50,358 bases of DNA from Candidatus Tumulicola scandinaviensis (lineage in GTDB: Bacteria; Vulcanimicrobiota; Vulcanimicrobiia; Vulcanimicrobiales; Vulcanimicrobiaceae), in assembly GCA_003140835.1 (NCBI GenBank), contig PLLA01000094.1:166-50523 (forward strand). Direction: 5' to 3'. The translations under genes and the position numbers were made by a program. Numbering within the stretch: position 1 is the first letter of the stretch; every line of letters starts with the position of its first letter. Of the stretch, positions 25,507 to 33,995 are shown in pieces. The notes under the pieces are model-generated. The model saw only the letters and a list, made by a program, of their open reading frames with translations, was not told where the DNA came from and made no database searches.

Positions 25507-26130
25507 CTAGAAGCTCGTCCCGGTCATTTTGAGATGTGGGTCGATGATCGCGGCCGGGCGGCCGCGCGCGGCTTCCAGGTAGATAAACCGGCGATCGTCG
25601 GGACCCATGCCGTCGAAGTCCCACTCGCTCACGCGCGCGTCCGCAAAGTTCGACTTCGCAATCGCTTCTCGAATCGTTGGCGCGAGCCGGGCAAAACCGA
25701 CCGCTCTCGGATCGAATGCCTTGCGGTCGACGTCGGCGGCGGTAACCGGACCGCCGGTCTCCGACATGAGTTTCACCGGCGTAGGACCGGTCAGCGTACC
25801 GTCGATCGCAACCGCGTACTGATCCACGTTGACGTGGTGCGACGGCTCCTGAACGTCGACCGTTAATCCATTGACTCGATCGGCGGTCATCGAGGTGACG
25901 CGCAGCGGTTGCCCCGCGCGGGCGGAAATGGCGTCGAGCGCGCGCAGCACGGCCGTACCGTCGGCGAGAAATGGGTTGATCGGGCCTCCGCCCGGATTGG
26001 CAGCCGCCAAACTCGGGTCGCCGGTGCCGTACGACGATCCACCACCCGCCTTCCCGGAACACGCAGCAACAGCCAGGACGATGGCGAGGATGCCGGCGCT
26101 CGAGAATGCGCGCGTCGCGAAGATTCTCAT
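25507..26130 (-). CDS. Lipoprotein of unknown function, first gene of the hopanoid unit
   Basis: 207 residues with a signal peptide and lipobox (LAVAAC, Cys about 24), then a Gly/Ser-rich linker. The mature part contains INPFLADGTAVLRALDAISA, RAGQPLRVTSMTADRVNGLT, VDVQEPSHHVNVDQYAVAID and VSEWDFDGMGPDDRRFIYLE; I do not recognise the family. The beta-rich, repeated strand pattern suggests a small periplasmic binding or scaffold domain. It ends 5 nt before the prenyl-synthase-like gene and heads the leftward series reaching hpnA. A role in handling hopanoids or their precursors at the membrane is only a guess from position. Confidence 0.8.
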   Translation of the reverse strand: MRIFATRAFSSAGILAIVLAVAACSGKAGGGSSYGTGDPSLAAANPGGGPINPFLADGTAVLRALDAISARAGQPLRVTSMTADRVNGLTVDVQEPSHHVNVDQYAVAIDGTLTGPTPVKLMSETGGPVTAADVDRKAFDPRAVGFARLAPTIREAIAKSNFADARVSEWDFDGMGPDDRRFIYLEAARGRPAAIIDPHLKMTGTSF

Positions 26131-26240
26131 CGGCGATTTCGATTGCCGAATGGCTGAAAAGGTTCCTGTTTCCGCCGCGCCGTCGGGGGCGGGGCGCGGG
26201 TCGCTGCGCGGCGTAAAACCTACGGGGAGGACACCGAACG

Positions 26241-27299
26241 ATGAAGACCAGCATATCGGCTATGCGTGCTGCCGCCCTGTGCGCAGCCGCATCGTTTGCC
26301 GGATGTGCCGGCGGCGGATCGCCGCTCGCACCTTCCGCAAATCGAGTCAACGTCGACTTCTCTCAAACCCTTCTCAGCCCGCGTGTCGCAATCTCGCACC
26401 TCGGTACGATTTCGGCCGTACGTCAAATAGAGCCTGGCTGTTGCGCGCGCGCCAAGACCCTGTTCGTCTCAGATGCCTTTGGCGGTTCGAGCTTTACGGG
26501 AGCAGTCTATGCGTTCGAGTATCCGTCCGGGAAATTGCTCGGAACGCTCCCTGCGCCGCCCGAAGGCTTCTCCGAGCCGCAAGGCGAGTGCGTCGACGAC
26601 AAGGGCGACGTCTATGTCGACAACACTGCACTATCGACGATCGACGAGTACAGCCACGGCGGCGCGTTCGTAGAAACTTTGGCCGACCCCGGGCAGTTCC
26701 CGGTGAACTGCTCCTTTGACCCATCGACGGGAAACCTGGCCGTTGCGAACATTTTCAGCAGCAGCGGCGGTCCCGGCAACCTTGCGATCTACAACGGCGG
26801 CGTACTGCTGAACACGTACTATCCACCGAATACGTCATCCGTGAGTGCTATCGCTTACCGGGCACGGTCGGGCATTTTGTGGCTTGCCGTCGGTCAATCT
26901 TCCGGCGTCTTTACGTACGATACTTTCTCCGGCGGCACGTTCGCCGCGTTCACGATTCAGACTGGAAAAAACCACCTTGGGAACGGCATGCAGTCGTCGG
27001 CACTCACGCAGTCGATGAATATCTCGGGGACGACGGCGTCGGGCCAAACTGCAATTTTTCAGGTGTCGGCGGGGAAAATCACGGGCAAGACGATCCTCGA
27101 TTGCACCGGTAACCCTTCGGCTCCGTGCGGCGACGTTGCGTTTTTCATCAAAGGTCCGCGCGTGACCGTCACCGATGCCGTGAGGCTCAGCGCCTCAATG
27201 TATCGTTTCCCTGCCGGCGGACACCCGATCCACGTCTTTTCGGCATCCTTCACTCAGCCGATCGGCGTCGCCGTGAGCTCGTTCGTTAATACTCCATAA
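26241..27299 (+). CDS. Exported NHL/SMP-30-like beta-propeller lipoprotein
   Basis: 352 residues, with GGGGAGGA about 11 nt before the ATG. Signal peptide with lipobox SFAGC (Cys about 22). The body has repeated propeller-like strands such as KTLFVSDAFGGSSFTGAVYA, FEYPSGKLLGTL, PQGECVDDKGDVYVDNT, INEYSH-type DEYSHGGAFVETL and NCSFDPSTGNLAVANIF. This style is common among 'SMP-30/gluconolactonase/LRE-like' lipoproteins, but no catalytic residues are evident. Ligand unknown. It is divergent from the hopanoid unit (110 nt between starts). Confidence 0.82.
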   Translation: MKTSISAMRAAALCAAASFAGCAGGGSPLAPSANRVNVDFSQTLLSPRVAISHLGTISAVRQIEPGCCARAKTLFVSDAFGGSSFTGAVYAFEYPSGKLLGTLPAPPEGFSEPQGECVDDKGDVYVDNTALSTIDEYSHGGAFVETLADPGQFPVNCSFDPSTGNLAVANIFSSSGGPGNLAIYNGGVLLNTYYPPNTSSVSAIAYRARSGILWLAVGQSSGVFTYDTFSGGTFAAFTIQTGKNHLGNGMQSSALTQSMNISGTTASGQTAIFQVSAGKITGKTILDCTGNPSAPCGDVAFFIKGPRVTVTDAVRLSASMYRFPAGGHPIHVFSASFTQPIGVAVSSFVNTP

Positions 27300-27439
27300 C
27301 CTGCGACGAGCGACCGTTAATTTGCGGACGGCGAGCCGCACGTACTGACGAGCAAAGACGCACCGAACGGAAGGGTCGTTTACGAGTCCCAGTGAAGTCG
27401 CCGTTCCCCGGAACAGCACTTAGATGGAGAACCGAAGCA

Positions 27440-27898
27440 ATGAACGCTCTGCGAGCGGTCGGAAGACTGCTGGTGGTAGTAGCTCCGAGCATCATCTTTG
27501 CAGCTTGCAGCAGCACCCAAGCGCCGAACAAGTGGACCCTCTGGTACACGCCCAACGAACCGAAACCCGGAACCTTCGTCGCACACTTCAAGCCCTGCAA
27601 TACCTACGTCTTTGCGAGTTCGCCGGACCAATCCACGTACGTGGTTGGCCTCGTCGACGGCTGGACCGGGCCGCGGCACCCTCGGGGAAACAGCGCGACG
27701 ATTCAAACCGGCGAATCGTATGCGAGGGCGCTCGAGCTCGGAACCGGCACGGTGCGCGACGAAAACAACGGGTACGATCTCAAAGTGGACATTGTGTACG
27801 ACGTCGCAGCCTATCTGCCGGCGAAAGCGCGGGCCGATACCGACTGCTCGACACCAGCCCACACCGTCGCGCGATTGACTATTCCCAGGGCCCCGTAA
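27440..27898 (+). CDS. Small lipoprotein of unknown function
   Basis: 152 residues. Start ATG 27440 with GGAGA about 9 nt upstream; the open frame begins earlier, at 27392. Signal peptide and lipobox (SIIFAACSS, Cys about 23). The mature part reads NKWTLWYTPNEPKPGTFVAH, FKPCNTYVFASSPDQSTYVV, GLVDGWTGPRHPRGNSATIQ and ends with a Cys-containing segment (DTDCSTPAH). No family recognised. It lies 140 nt after the propeller lipoprotein on the same strand. Confidence 0.75.
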   Translation: MNALRAVGRLLVVVAPSIIFAACSSTQAPNKWTLWYTPNEPKPGTFVAHFKPCNTYVFASSPDQSTYVVGLVDGWTGPRHPRGNSATIQTGESYARALELGTGTVRDENNGYDLKVDIVYDVAAYLPAKARADTDCSTPAHTVARLTIPRAP

Positions 27899-27909
27899 AC
27901 GATGGATCG

Positions 27910-28239
27910 ATGGCCGCGTTCACGACGCGCTCGAACATTCGCGGCGTCACGCGCGACCTGCCGGCTGGCACGCCGGTCGATGCCGTCGTCGTCGTCGGGC
28001 GGGTACAGGGTTTGGTCGTCCCACGCGCCGCCGTCGTCGAAGATCCGCAGAATGGCAACACGCTTCTTTTCGTCCTGTCGACCGCTCCCGATGGGACAAA
28101 GCGCTTCGTCTCACGCGTCGTGACGATCGACGCGCAAAACGATACGAGCGTGCGCGTCACCGCCGGAGTTCGAGGCGGCGAACGCGTCGCGGCGCAAGGC
28201 GGAGTCGACTTGCTCGCGCCCGCCGGCGGCAGCAATTGA
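27910..28239 (+). pseudogene. Remnant of an RND-type efflux periplasmic adaptor (C-terminal part only)
   Basis: The 109-residue open frame reads TTRSNIRGVTRDLPAGTPVD, AVVVVGRVQGLVVPRAAVVE, then LFVLSTAPDGTKRFVSRVVT, ASVRVTAGV-type TSVRVTAGVRGGERVAAQGG. This is the typical end of HlyD/MFP adaptors: the beta-barrel strand, the 'vP..AV' turn and the membrane-proximal 'G+.GervV..G...L' motif. The signal/anchor, hairpin and lipoyl parts are missing, and nothing upstream in this frame supplies them. No RND pump gene is adjacent. It is probably a 5'-truncated leftover, though a short standalone protein from ATG 27910 cannot be excluded. Confidence 0.65.
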
Positions 28240-28247
28240 CGCGCCGG

Positions 28248-29744
28248 ATGAGTCCAACGCGAAAGGGCTTCATCGCCGCGGCCGCAGGCGCATTGGCAGC
28301 GTGCAGCGGTACCGCGAGCGCGGTTCGGCTCGTGCCCACCGGCTCGTTCGCGGCGCGAAGGAAAGCGTCTCGCGTCGTGATCGTTGGCGCGGGAGTTGCC
28401 GGCCTAACCTGCGCGTACCGGTTGCATGAAGCCGGCATCGGCAGCCGGATATTCGAGGCGAGCGACCGCGTCGGCGGACGAACCTGGACGCTGCGCGGAT
28501 ACTTTGCGCAGGGACAGATCGCCGAACACGGGGGCGAGTTCATCTCGCTCGGGCAGCTGGAAGTGCAACGTCTCGCCGGCGAACTCGGTCTGCGACTCGT
28601 CAACATCAATCGCCGCGAGCCGGGGCACGACACCTACTTTTTCAACGCAGCGCGCTACACGGTTGCACAGGCGCGCAAGGATTATTTCGCTCACGTGCGC
28701 GAGCCGCTACGCGCGGCGGCCAAGGCAGCGGGATATCCAACCACCTACGAGCGCTCCACACCTGCCGGACGCGAGCTCGATCGAACGAGCGTTTCAGAAT
28801 GGATCGAGTCGAACGTGCCGGATGGGTTGCGTTCCAACATCGGCGCCTTACTGGCAAACGCCTGCGTCGGGGAATACGGTGCCGATCCCGACAACCAAAG
28901 TGCGCTAAACCTCGTCTACCTAATCGGCCTGGAAAAGCGCGCGCATTTCAATCTTGACGGCACGGTCGAAGCCTTGCACGTCGCCGGCGGGATGGATCGA
29001 ATCGCACGCGAAATGGCCGCCCGGCTGCCGCAAGGGACGATCGAAACCGACGCCGCGCTGGTGGCGCTTCGCGAACGCTCCGACGGATCGTTCGCCTGCA
29101 CCTTCGCGTCGGGAGCGCGCACGTACGACGTCACCGCGGATTGCGTGTGTCTGGCGATGCCGTTTACCACGCTGCGCGCGGTCGACTTGCGGCGGGTCCG
29201 CTTTTCCGCCCTCAAACGTCTCGCGATCGACCATCTGGAACTCGGCACGAACGCAAAGCTACACATGCAGTTCAAACGACGGATCTGGAACGGCGAACGT
29301 TTCGACGGAACGTCGTACGTGCAGTTTCCCTACGAGGAGTCGTGGGACGTCTCCGCAGCCCAACGCGGGGACTACGGCATTCTCGTCGGTTTCCCGGGCG
29401 GCCGGCAAGGAGTGCTTCCAGCTGCGGCGCACGGGCCCGCGCCGGCGATGATCGCGGATCGCTACGTGCGTCAGCTCGAGCGCGTCTATCCCGGTATCGC
29501 GGAACTCTATACCGGAGTCGCATATCTCGACGTTTGGGCACACGATCCGTGGCATCACGGCGCGTATTCCTATTACGGCGTCGGGCAATACACGCAGTTC
29601 GCCGGAATCGAATCGGCGCCGCAAGGAAACGTCGTGTTTGCGGGCGAGCAGACGTCCTACAACGACATGGGTTACGTCAACGGTGCGGTTATCTCAGGCG
29701 AACGCGCGACACGCGAGGTCGCCGATCGCTTGGCATCCGGCTAA
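28248..29744 (+). CDS. FAD-dependent amine oxidase (flavin monoamine oxidase family)
   Basis: 498 residues from ATG 28248 (a TTG at 28236 is also in frame). The N-terminus has Arg-Lys before a hydrophobic segment and a possible lipobox (TRKGFIAAAAGALAACSG), so export by Tat as a lipoprotein is plausible. FAD motifs: VVIVGAGVAGLTCAYRL, EASDRVGGRTWTLRG, and C-terminal GNVVFAGEQTSYNDMGYVNG plus AVISGERATREV. HGGEFISLGQLEVQRLA and AGGMDRIAREMA are also typical. The substrate is unknown; relatives oxidise amines or amino acids. Its end overlaps the end of the convergent alpha-hydroxy-acid oxidase gene by 4 nt. Confidence 0.9.
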   Translation: MSPTRKGFIAAAAGALAACSGTASAVRLVPTGSFAARRKASRVVIVGAGVAGLTCAYRLHEAGIGSRIFEASDRVGGRTWTLRGYFAQGQIAEHGGEFISLGQLEVQRLAGELGLRLVNINRREPGHDTYFFNAARYTVAQARKDYFAHVREPLRAAAKAAGYPTTYERSTPAGRELDRTSVSEWIESNVPDGLRSNIGALLANACVGEYGADPDNQSALNLVYLIGLEKRAHFNLDGTVEALHVAGGMDRIAREMAARLPQGTIETDAALVALRERSDGSFACTFASGARTYDVTADCVCLAMPFTTLRAVDLRRVRFSALKRLAIDHLELGTNAKLHMQFKRRIWNGERFDGTSYVQFPYEESWDVSAAQRGDYGILVGFPGGRQGVLPAAAHGPAPAMIADRYVRQLERVYPGIAELYTGVAYLDVWAHDPWHHGAYSYYGVGQYTQFAGIESAPQGNVVFAGEQTSYNDMGYVNGAVISGERATREVADRLASG

Positions 29745-30916
29745 CGTATCCAGTCGCGCGGAATCTCGACGTACGAGGCATCGAGTGCGGTGATGTCGTG
29801 ACACCCGAGCAGCCGAAGCGTACGCACGACGCCGGCGCGGAGAATTTCGATTGCGCGCGCGACCCCGGCGCCGCCAGCCGCGCCGAGACCATACGCATAC
29901 GCCCGTCCGATCAGGACCGCGCGAGCCCCTAAGCATAACGCCTTGACCACATCGCTGCCGCGCCGGATTCCGCCGTCGAGATAAACTTCCGCACGTCCGC
30001 CCACAGCTGCGACGACTTCCGGCAACGCCTGCAACGTCGGCACGACGCCGTCTAACTGACGGCCGCCGTGATTCGAAACGACCAGGCTATCGGCTCCCGC
30101 GTCGAGGGCGCGTCGAGCATCCTCGCCGCTCAGAATCCCCTTAACGACGATTGGCGCGGAGCCCCACGCGTCGCGGATCCAGGCAAGATCGGCCCACGAA
30201 ACGGTCGATTGCTCGAGCGCAGCGCCGACGTCGGCATACTGCATCGGGCCCGAGCCGGCCAAAACCACGTTCGGAAATCGCATCAGGCCGCCGTCTCGCA
30301 CGAAGCCGGCCAGCCACCGAGGCCGCGCGAGAAATTGCCCGGCGTGCGGCAGCATCGCCCAGAACCGGCGCGTCAAGAGTTCCTTCGCTCCGTTGCGCGC
30401 GTCGCGCTCGCGCTGTCCGGCGACCGCCGTATCCACGGTGACGACGAGTGCCGAGAAGCCCGCTTGGCGCGCTCGTTCGATCGCGGCGGTCGCGCACTCG
30501 CGCCCACCCAGAAGATAGAGCTGATACCACACCGGTCCCGTGGAAGCGGCCTTCACGTCCTCCAGCGCGCATCCCGAGAGCGTCGACAACGCATAGACCG
30601 TCCCGGCGCTGCCGGCTTCCCGCGCGGCCGCGCACTCTCCCCGCGGGAAAAAGAGGCGGCTGCTTCCGACCGGCGCCAGCATAAATGGAAGATCGATGTG
30701 CGTACCGAGGACCGTCGTTCGCAGGCTGCATGGCGATGCTGCAACCGCGTTGCGCGCGCGAAAACGTACCGACTCAAAGACCCGGCAATTTTCGCGTAGC
30801 GTTACTTCGCCGTCGGCTCCGCCGTCGATGTAGTCGAATACGGCGCGCGGCAGCCGTCGCTTCGCAATCCGCCGCAAATCCTCGACGTTGACGGCTCGAC
30901 TCCCGCGACTATCCAT
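29741..30916 (-). CDS. FMN-dependent alpha-hydroxy-acid dehydrogenase/oxidase (lactate type)
   Basis: 391 residues from ATG 30916 (MDSRGSRAVNVEDLRRIAKR). A TIM-barrel flavoprotein oxidising 2-hydroxy acids such as L-lactate, glycolate or mandelate. Seen: FDYIDGGADGEVTLREN, LPFMLAPVGSSRLFFPRGEC, YQLYLLGGR (active-site Tyr region), VVTVDTAVAGQRERD, PIVVKGILSGEDARRALDAG (Lys), the catalytic His block SNHGGRQLDG, and VYLDGGIRRGSDVVKALCLG. No membrane insertion loop is evident, which suggests a soluble form. Divergent from the OsmC gene, with 82 nt between starts. Confidence 0.93.
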   Translation of the reverse strand: MDSRGSRAVNVEDLRRIAKRRLPRAVFDYIDGGADGEVTLRENCRVFESVRFRARNAVAASPCSLRTTVLGTHIDLPFMLAPVGSSRLFFPRGECAAAREAGSAGTVYALSTLSGCALEDVKAASTGPVWYQLYLLGGRECATAAIERARQAGFSALVVTVDTAVAGQRERDARNGAKELLTRRFWAMLPHAGQFLARPRWLAGFVRDGGLMRFPNVVLAGSGPMQYADVGAALEQSTVSWADLAWIRDAWGSAPIVVKGILSGEDARRALDAGADSLVVSNHGGRQLDGVVPTLQALPEVVAAVGGRAEVYLDGGIRRGSDVVKALCLGARAVLIGRAYAYGLGAAGGAGVARAIEILRAGVVRTLRLLGCHDITALDASYVEIPRDWIR

Positions 30917-30998
30917 GAAGGGCCCCGTTCCCGGTTCTCTGCCGGATATTCCTACGGAACGCGAGGAACGCTGCGGTTCCACGGCACACGTCGGCGCT

Positions 30999-31475
30999 AT
31001 GCGAATACACGAATACGCAACCACCGTGACGTGGACCGGGAATCTCGGCGCCGGGACCGTCGACTATCGGGCCTACAGTCGCGCCAGCACGATCGACGCG
31101 CCCGGAAAACGGTCCATCCAGGGTTCGGCTGACCCGGCTTTCCGCGGAGAACCGGACGGCTGGAATCCCGAAGAACTGCTCGTTGCGTCGCTCAGCACGT
31201 GTCACATGCTCTGGTATTTGCATCTTGCGGCCGTCGCCGGCGTCGTCGTCACCGCCTATGCGGACGAGGCTGCCGGAGCGATGGAGGAAGGCCCGAGCGG
31301 TGGCCGCTTTCAGCGGGTGACGCTCCGCCCCCACGTCACGATCTCGCCCGGCAGCGACCTCGAGGCAGCCCGCGACGTGCACCGTGAGGCGCATGCTCGG
31401 TGTTTCATCGCCAACTCGGTAAACTTTCCAGTCGATTGCGAACCGACGGTCGTCAGCTCCGACGGAGGTCGCTAA
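30999..31475 (+). CDS. OsmC-family peroxiredoxin-like protein
   Basis: 158 residues from ATG 30999. OsmC/Ohr proteins reduce organic hydroperoxides using two cysteines. Seen: WNPEELLVASLSTCHMLWYL with C68 and E59, and HREAHARCFIANSVNFPV with C135, matching the two redox-active positions. The N-terminal strand pattern is also typical (TTVTWTGNLGAGTVDYRAYS). This variant belongs to the broad OsmC group more than to classical Ohr. The next gene on the strand, the exporter, follows about 50 nt later. Confidence 0.92.
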   Translation: MRIHEYATTVTWTGNLGAGTVDYRAYSRASTIDAPGKRSIQGSADPAFRGEPDGWNPEELLVASLSTCHMLWYLHLAAVAGVVVTAYADEAAGAMEEGPSGGRFQRVTLRPHVTISPGSDLEAARDVHREAHARCFIANSVNFPVDCEPTVVSSDGGR

Positions 31476-31527
31476 GCCGCCCCATCAACGCAACTGCGGC
31501 CGCATCGTATCGGTTGTCCTTTTGAAG

Positions 31528-33033
31528 ATGCGCAACCCGTTTCGCCATCGCGAGCAAGCGCCAGTCGGGCTGATTACGATCACCGTCATGCTCGGGCTGA
31601 TCATGGCGATCATCGATGCAACCATCGTCAACGTCGCGCTCACGACCATCGGCGGCAACCTCGGTGCGACCGTCGACGAAGTCGCCTGGGTAGCTACCGG
31701 CTATATCTTGGCCAGCGTCATCGTCATGCCGCTCAACGGATGGCTGACGGCCTTGCTCGGACGCAAGATGTTCTACGCAATTTCGCTCGGCGTCTTTACC
31801 GTTGCTTCGTTCTTATGCGGAACGGCACACTCGATTTGGGTGCTGGTTTTCTATCGCATCATTCAGGGCTTAGGCGGCGGCGCCTTGCAGCCCACCGCGC
31901 AGGCGATCCTGTTCGAAACCTATCCTCAGGAAAAGCGGGGCAACGCCATGGCGATCTTCGGGATGGGCGCGATGGTCGGTCCGGCGATCGGGCCGACGTT
32001 GGGGGGCTACATCGTCGACAACGCCAGCTGGCCGCTGATTTTCTACATCAACATTCCGATTGGCATCGCCGCTTTTCTCATGACGCTGGCTTTCATTCCG
32101 AACCCCAAATTTATCGCCAAGCCCAAGGGCGGCATCGACTGGGCGGCCCTGGGATTGCTGACGGCGGGACTGGCATCGCTGCAGTACGTCCTCGAGCGCG
32201 GCGAGCGCGACGACTGGTTCCAATCCTCAACCATTCAACTTCTGACCGTCGTAGCGGTCGTATCGATCGCGACGTTCATCATAAAATCGCTCCACGACAG
32301 ATATCCGATCGTCGATTTGATGGTTTTTAAGTTCCGTTCGTTTTCCATCGGATCGACGATTGGCGTCATTATGGGGTTCGGTCTGTTCGGAACGGCGTTG
32401 GTTCTGCCGCTGTTTTTCCAGTCGATCCTGAACTTCACCGCGTTCGACACCGGCATGGCGCTCCTCCCGGGAGCGATATCGACCGCCGTCACGATGCTGT
32501 TCGTCGGTCGCATTTTCAATCGAATCGACTCGCGATGGTCGATCGTGGCCGGCATGCTGGTTTTCGCCTGGTCGACGTGGCTGCTCGGGGGCCTTACCGT
32601 TCAAGCCGGATACTGGGACGTATTCTGGCCGCGGCTCATTCAAGGCTTCGGTCTCGGCTTTCTCTTCGTACCGCTGACGACGGTGTCGCTCAGCGACGTC
32701 CCGATTCACGAGCTGGCCGGTGCGACCGGCGTCTTTACACTTCTCCGCCAACTGGGCGGCAGCTTCGGGATTGCGATTCTCACGACGATGCTGACGCACC
32801 AAAGCGCGGTGGCCTGGAACGTGCTCGCATCCGGCGTCACGAACGCTCACGGATACTCCGTTGGAACGCTCACGCAACTCGTCGCGCAGCAGTCCGCCAT
32901 GATTGCCTACGACTACTTGTTCCGCGTCTGCGCGATCGTCTTCGTCTTGGCAACGCCGTTAGTGTTCTTCATTACGACGCCGAAACGGCCCACGGCGACC
33001 GCGATGGGCTCGCAGGCGGCGGCCGCGGCGTAA
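31528..33033 (+). CDS. DHA2-family MFS multidrug exporter (EmrB/QacA type)
   Basis: About 501 residues with 14 predicted membrane helices. Seen: GLIMAIIDATIVNVALTTIG in helix 1 (conserved Asp motif), the helix 2-3 loop NGWLTALLGRKMFYAISLGV, and motif C in helix 5 (VGPAIGPTLGGYIVDN). It exports drugs or toxic compounds using the proton gradient; the substrate cannot be told from sequence. The ATG at 31528 is preferred over a TTG 6 nt earlier. No EmrA-type adaptor is adjacent, although an adaptor remnant lies 3.3 kb upstream. Confidence 0.93.
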   Translation: MRNPFRHREQAPVGLITITVMLGLIMAIIDATIVNVALTTIGGNLGATVDEVAWVATGYILASVIVMPLNGWLTALLGRKMFYAISLGVFTVASFLCGTAHSIWVLVFYRIIQGLGGGALQPTAQAILFETYPQEKRGNAMAIFGMGAMVGPAIGPTLGGYIVDNASWPLIFYINIPIGIAAFLMTLAFIPNPKFIAKPKGGIDWAALGLLTAGLASLQYVLERGERDDWFQSSTIQLLTVVAVVSIATFIIKSLHDRYPIVDLMVFKFRSFSIGSTIGVIMGFGLFGTALVLPLFFQSILNFTAFDTGMALLPGAISTAVTMLFVGRIFNRIDSRWSIVAGMLVFAWSTWLLGGLTVQAGYWDVFWPRLIQGFGLGFLFVPLTTVSLSDVPIHELAGATGVFTLLRQLGGSFGIAILTTMLTHQSAVAWNVLASGVTNAHGYSVGTLTQLVAQQSAMIAYDYLFRVCAIVFVLATPLVFFITTPKRPTATAMGSQAAAAA

Positions 33034-33039
33034 AGCGGT

Positions 33040-33936
33040 TCATTTTTCAATTTTCCGCGCCAGCGGATCGAGGCCGCGCCCTCGCCAGCGCAGTTCGTAG
33101 TTGAGTTTGCGGACCACGTTTCGCGCCTTGATCCGTAAGGGTTGTCCTCGCACGATGCGCTCGGTAAGGTCGTGATAGGTGCGAAGGCGCGCGCGTAACC
33201 GTTCCAGCGTCGCGATCGCCGCCTGCGGATGCTTCCCGGTAAAACGCATGAGCCGCGGATATTCCGGCTCGAAGTACCGCGCGACGTCGAAATCGTCGAG
33301 CTGATCCTCGCGCAGCACGCCGCCGGGGGCGCCTAACGACGAGTAGTGGCGGCCTTTCTCGGCATGGCGGCGCGGCTCGAGGGTGTGGCCGTAGTGCGCG
33401 TATACGTAGGGCAGCGCGAGGCGCTTTCCGGAAATGCCGGCAAGCTTCTCGTGGACGGCGGACTCCCAACGCAGGGTCGGCGTGAAGCGAAAGAACATCA
33501 TGCGCCGTTCGATCGACGTGTAGTAGTCGAATGATTGAAAGAAATGCCACGTGTAGCCATCGACGAAATCAAACTCGGGAGGCACCTGCTCGAGGTTGCG
33601 CGCGACGCTCGCGATCGTCTGCCGCTCGTGAACTTCGTCGGCATCGACGAATGCGACCCAGGCGGCTGGAGAGCGTTCGGCGTGAAGCCGCAAGCACACG
33701 TTGCGTGCGGCGGCAAATCCCGTAAATGGAGATCGGTCCACCAGGATGCGGCCAAGTCTGCCAAAAGTGCTGCCTTCGAGGATGGCGGCGTGCGGCGAGA
33801 CACCGGGGCTATTGTCGTTGACGATCAGCATTTCGGCCGCGCCGGCGATCGAATCGAGCAGCGCATCGAGAAACGGTTCCTCGCGCGACCCCAGAATCAG
33901 GTGTGCCGCAACGGAAATGCGAGCGTCGACGGGCAT
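33040..33936 (-). CDS. Family 2-like glycosyltransferase
   Basis: 298 residues from ATG 33936. Seen: SVAAHLILGSREEPFLDALL and a nucleotide-sugar site ending in WVAFVDADEVHERQ (DxD), then long aromatic stretches (GYTWHFFQSFDYYTSIERRM, MFFRFTPTLRWESAVHEKL) as in GT2 enzymes. The donor and acceptor are unknown. It is convergent with the drug exporter (6-nt gap) and divergent from two family-4-like transferases, so it probably belongs to a polysaccharide or glycolipid locus. Confidence 0.85.
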   Translation of the reverse strand: MPVDARISVAAHLILGSREEPFLDALLDSIAGAAEMLIVNDNSPGVSPHAAILEGSTFGRLGRILVDRSPFTGFAAARNVCLRLHAERSPAAWVAFVDADEVHERQTIASVARNLEQVPPEFDFVDGYTWHFFQSFDYYTSIERRMMFFRFTPTLRWESAVHEKLAGISGKRLALPYVYAHYGHTLEPRRHAEKGRHYSSLGAPGGVLREDQLDDFDVARYFEPEYPRLMRFTGKHPQAAIATLERLRARLRTYHDLTERIVRGQPLRIKARNVVRKLNYELRWRGRGLDPLARKIEK

Positions 33937-33995
33937 CGTGCGCCCGTTCGAGCGCGCGGGCGGAGTTTCCGCCGGGCGCTCGAAGTTCGGCGGCG

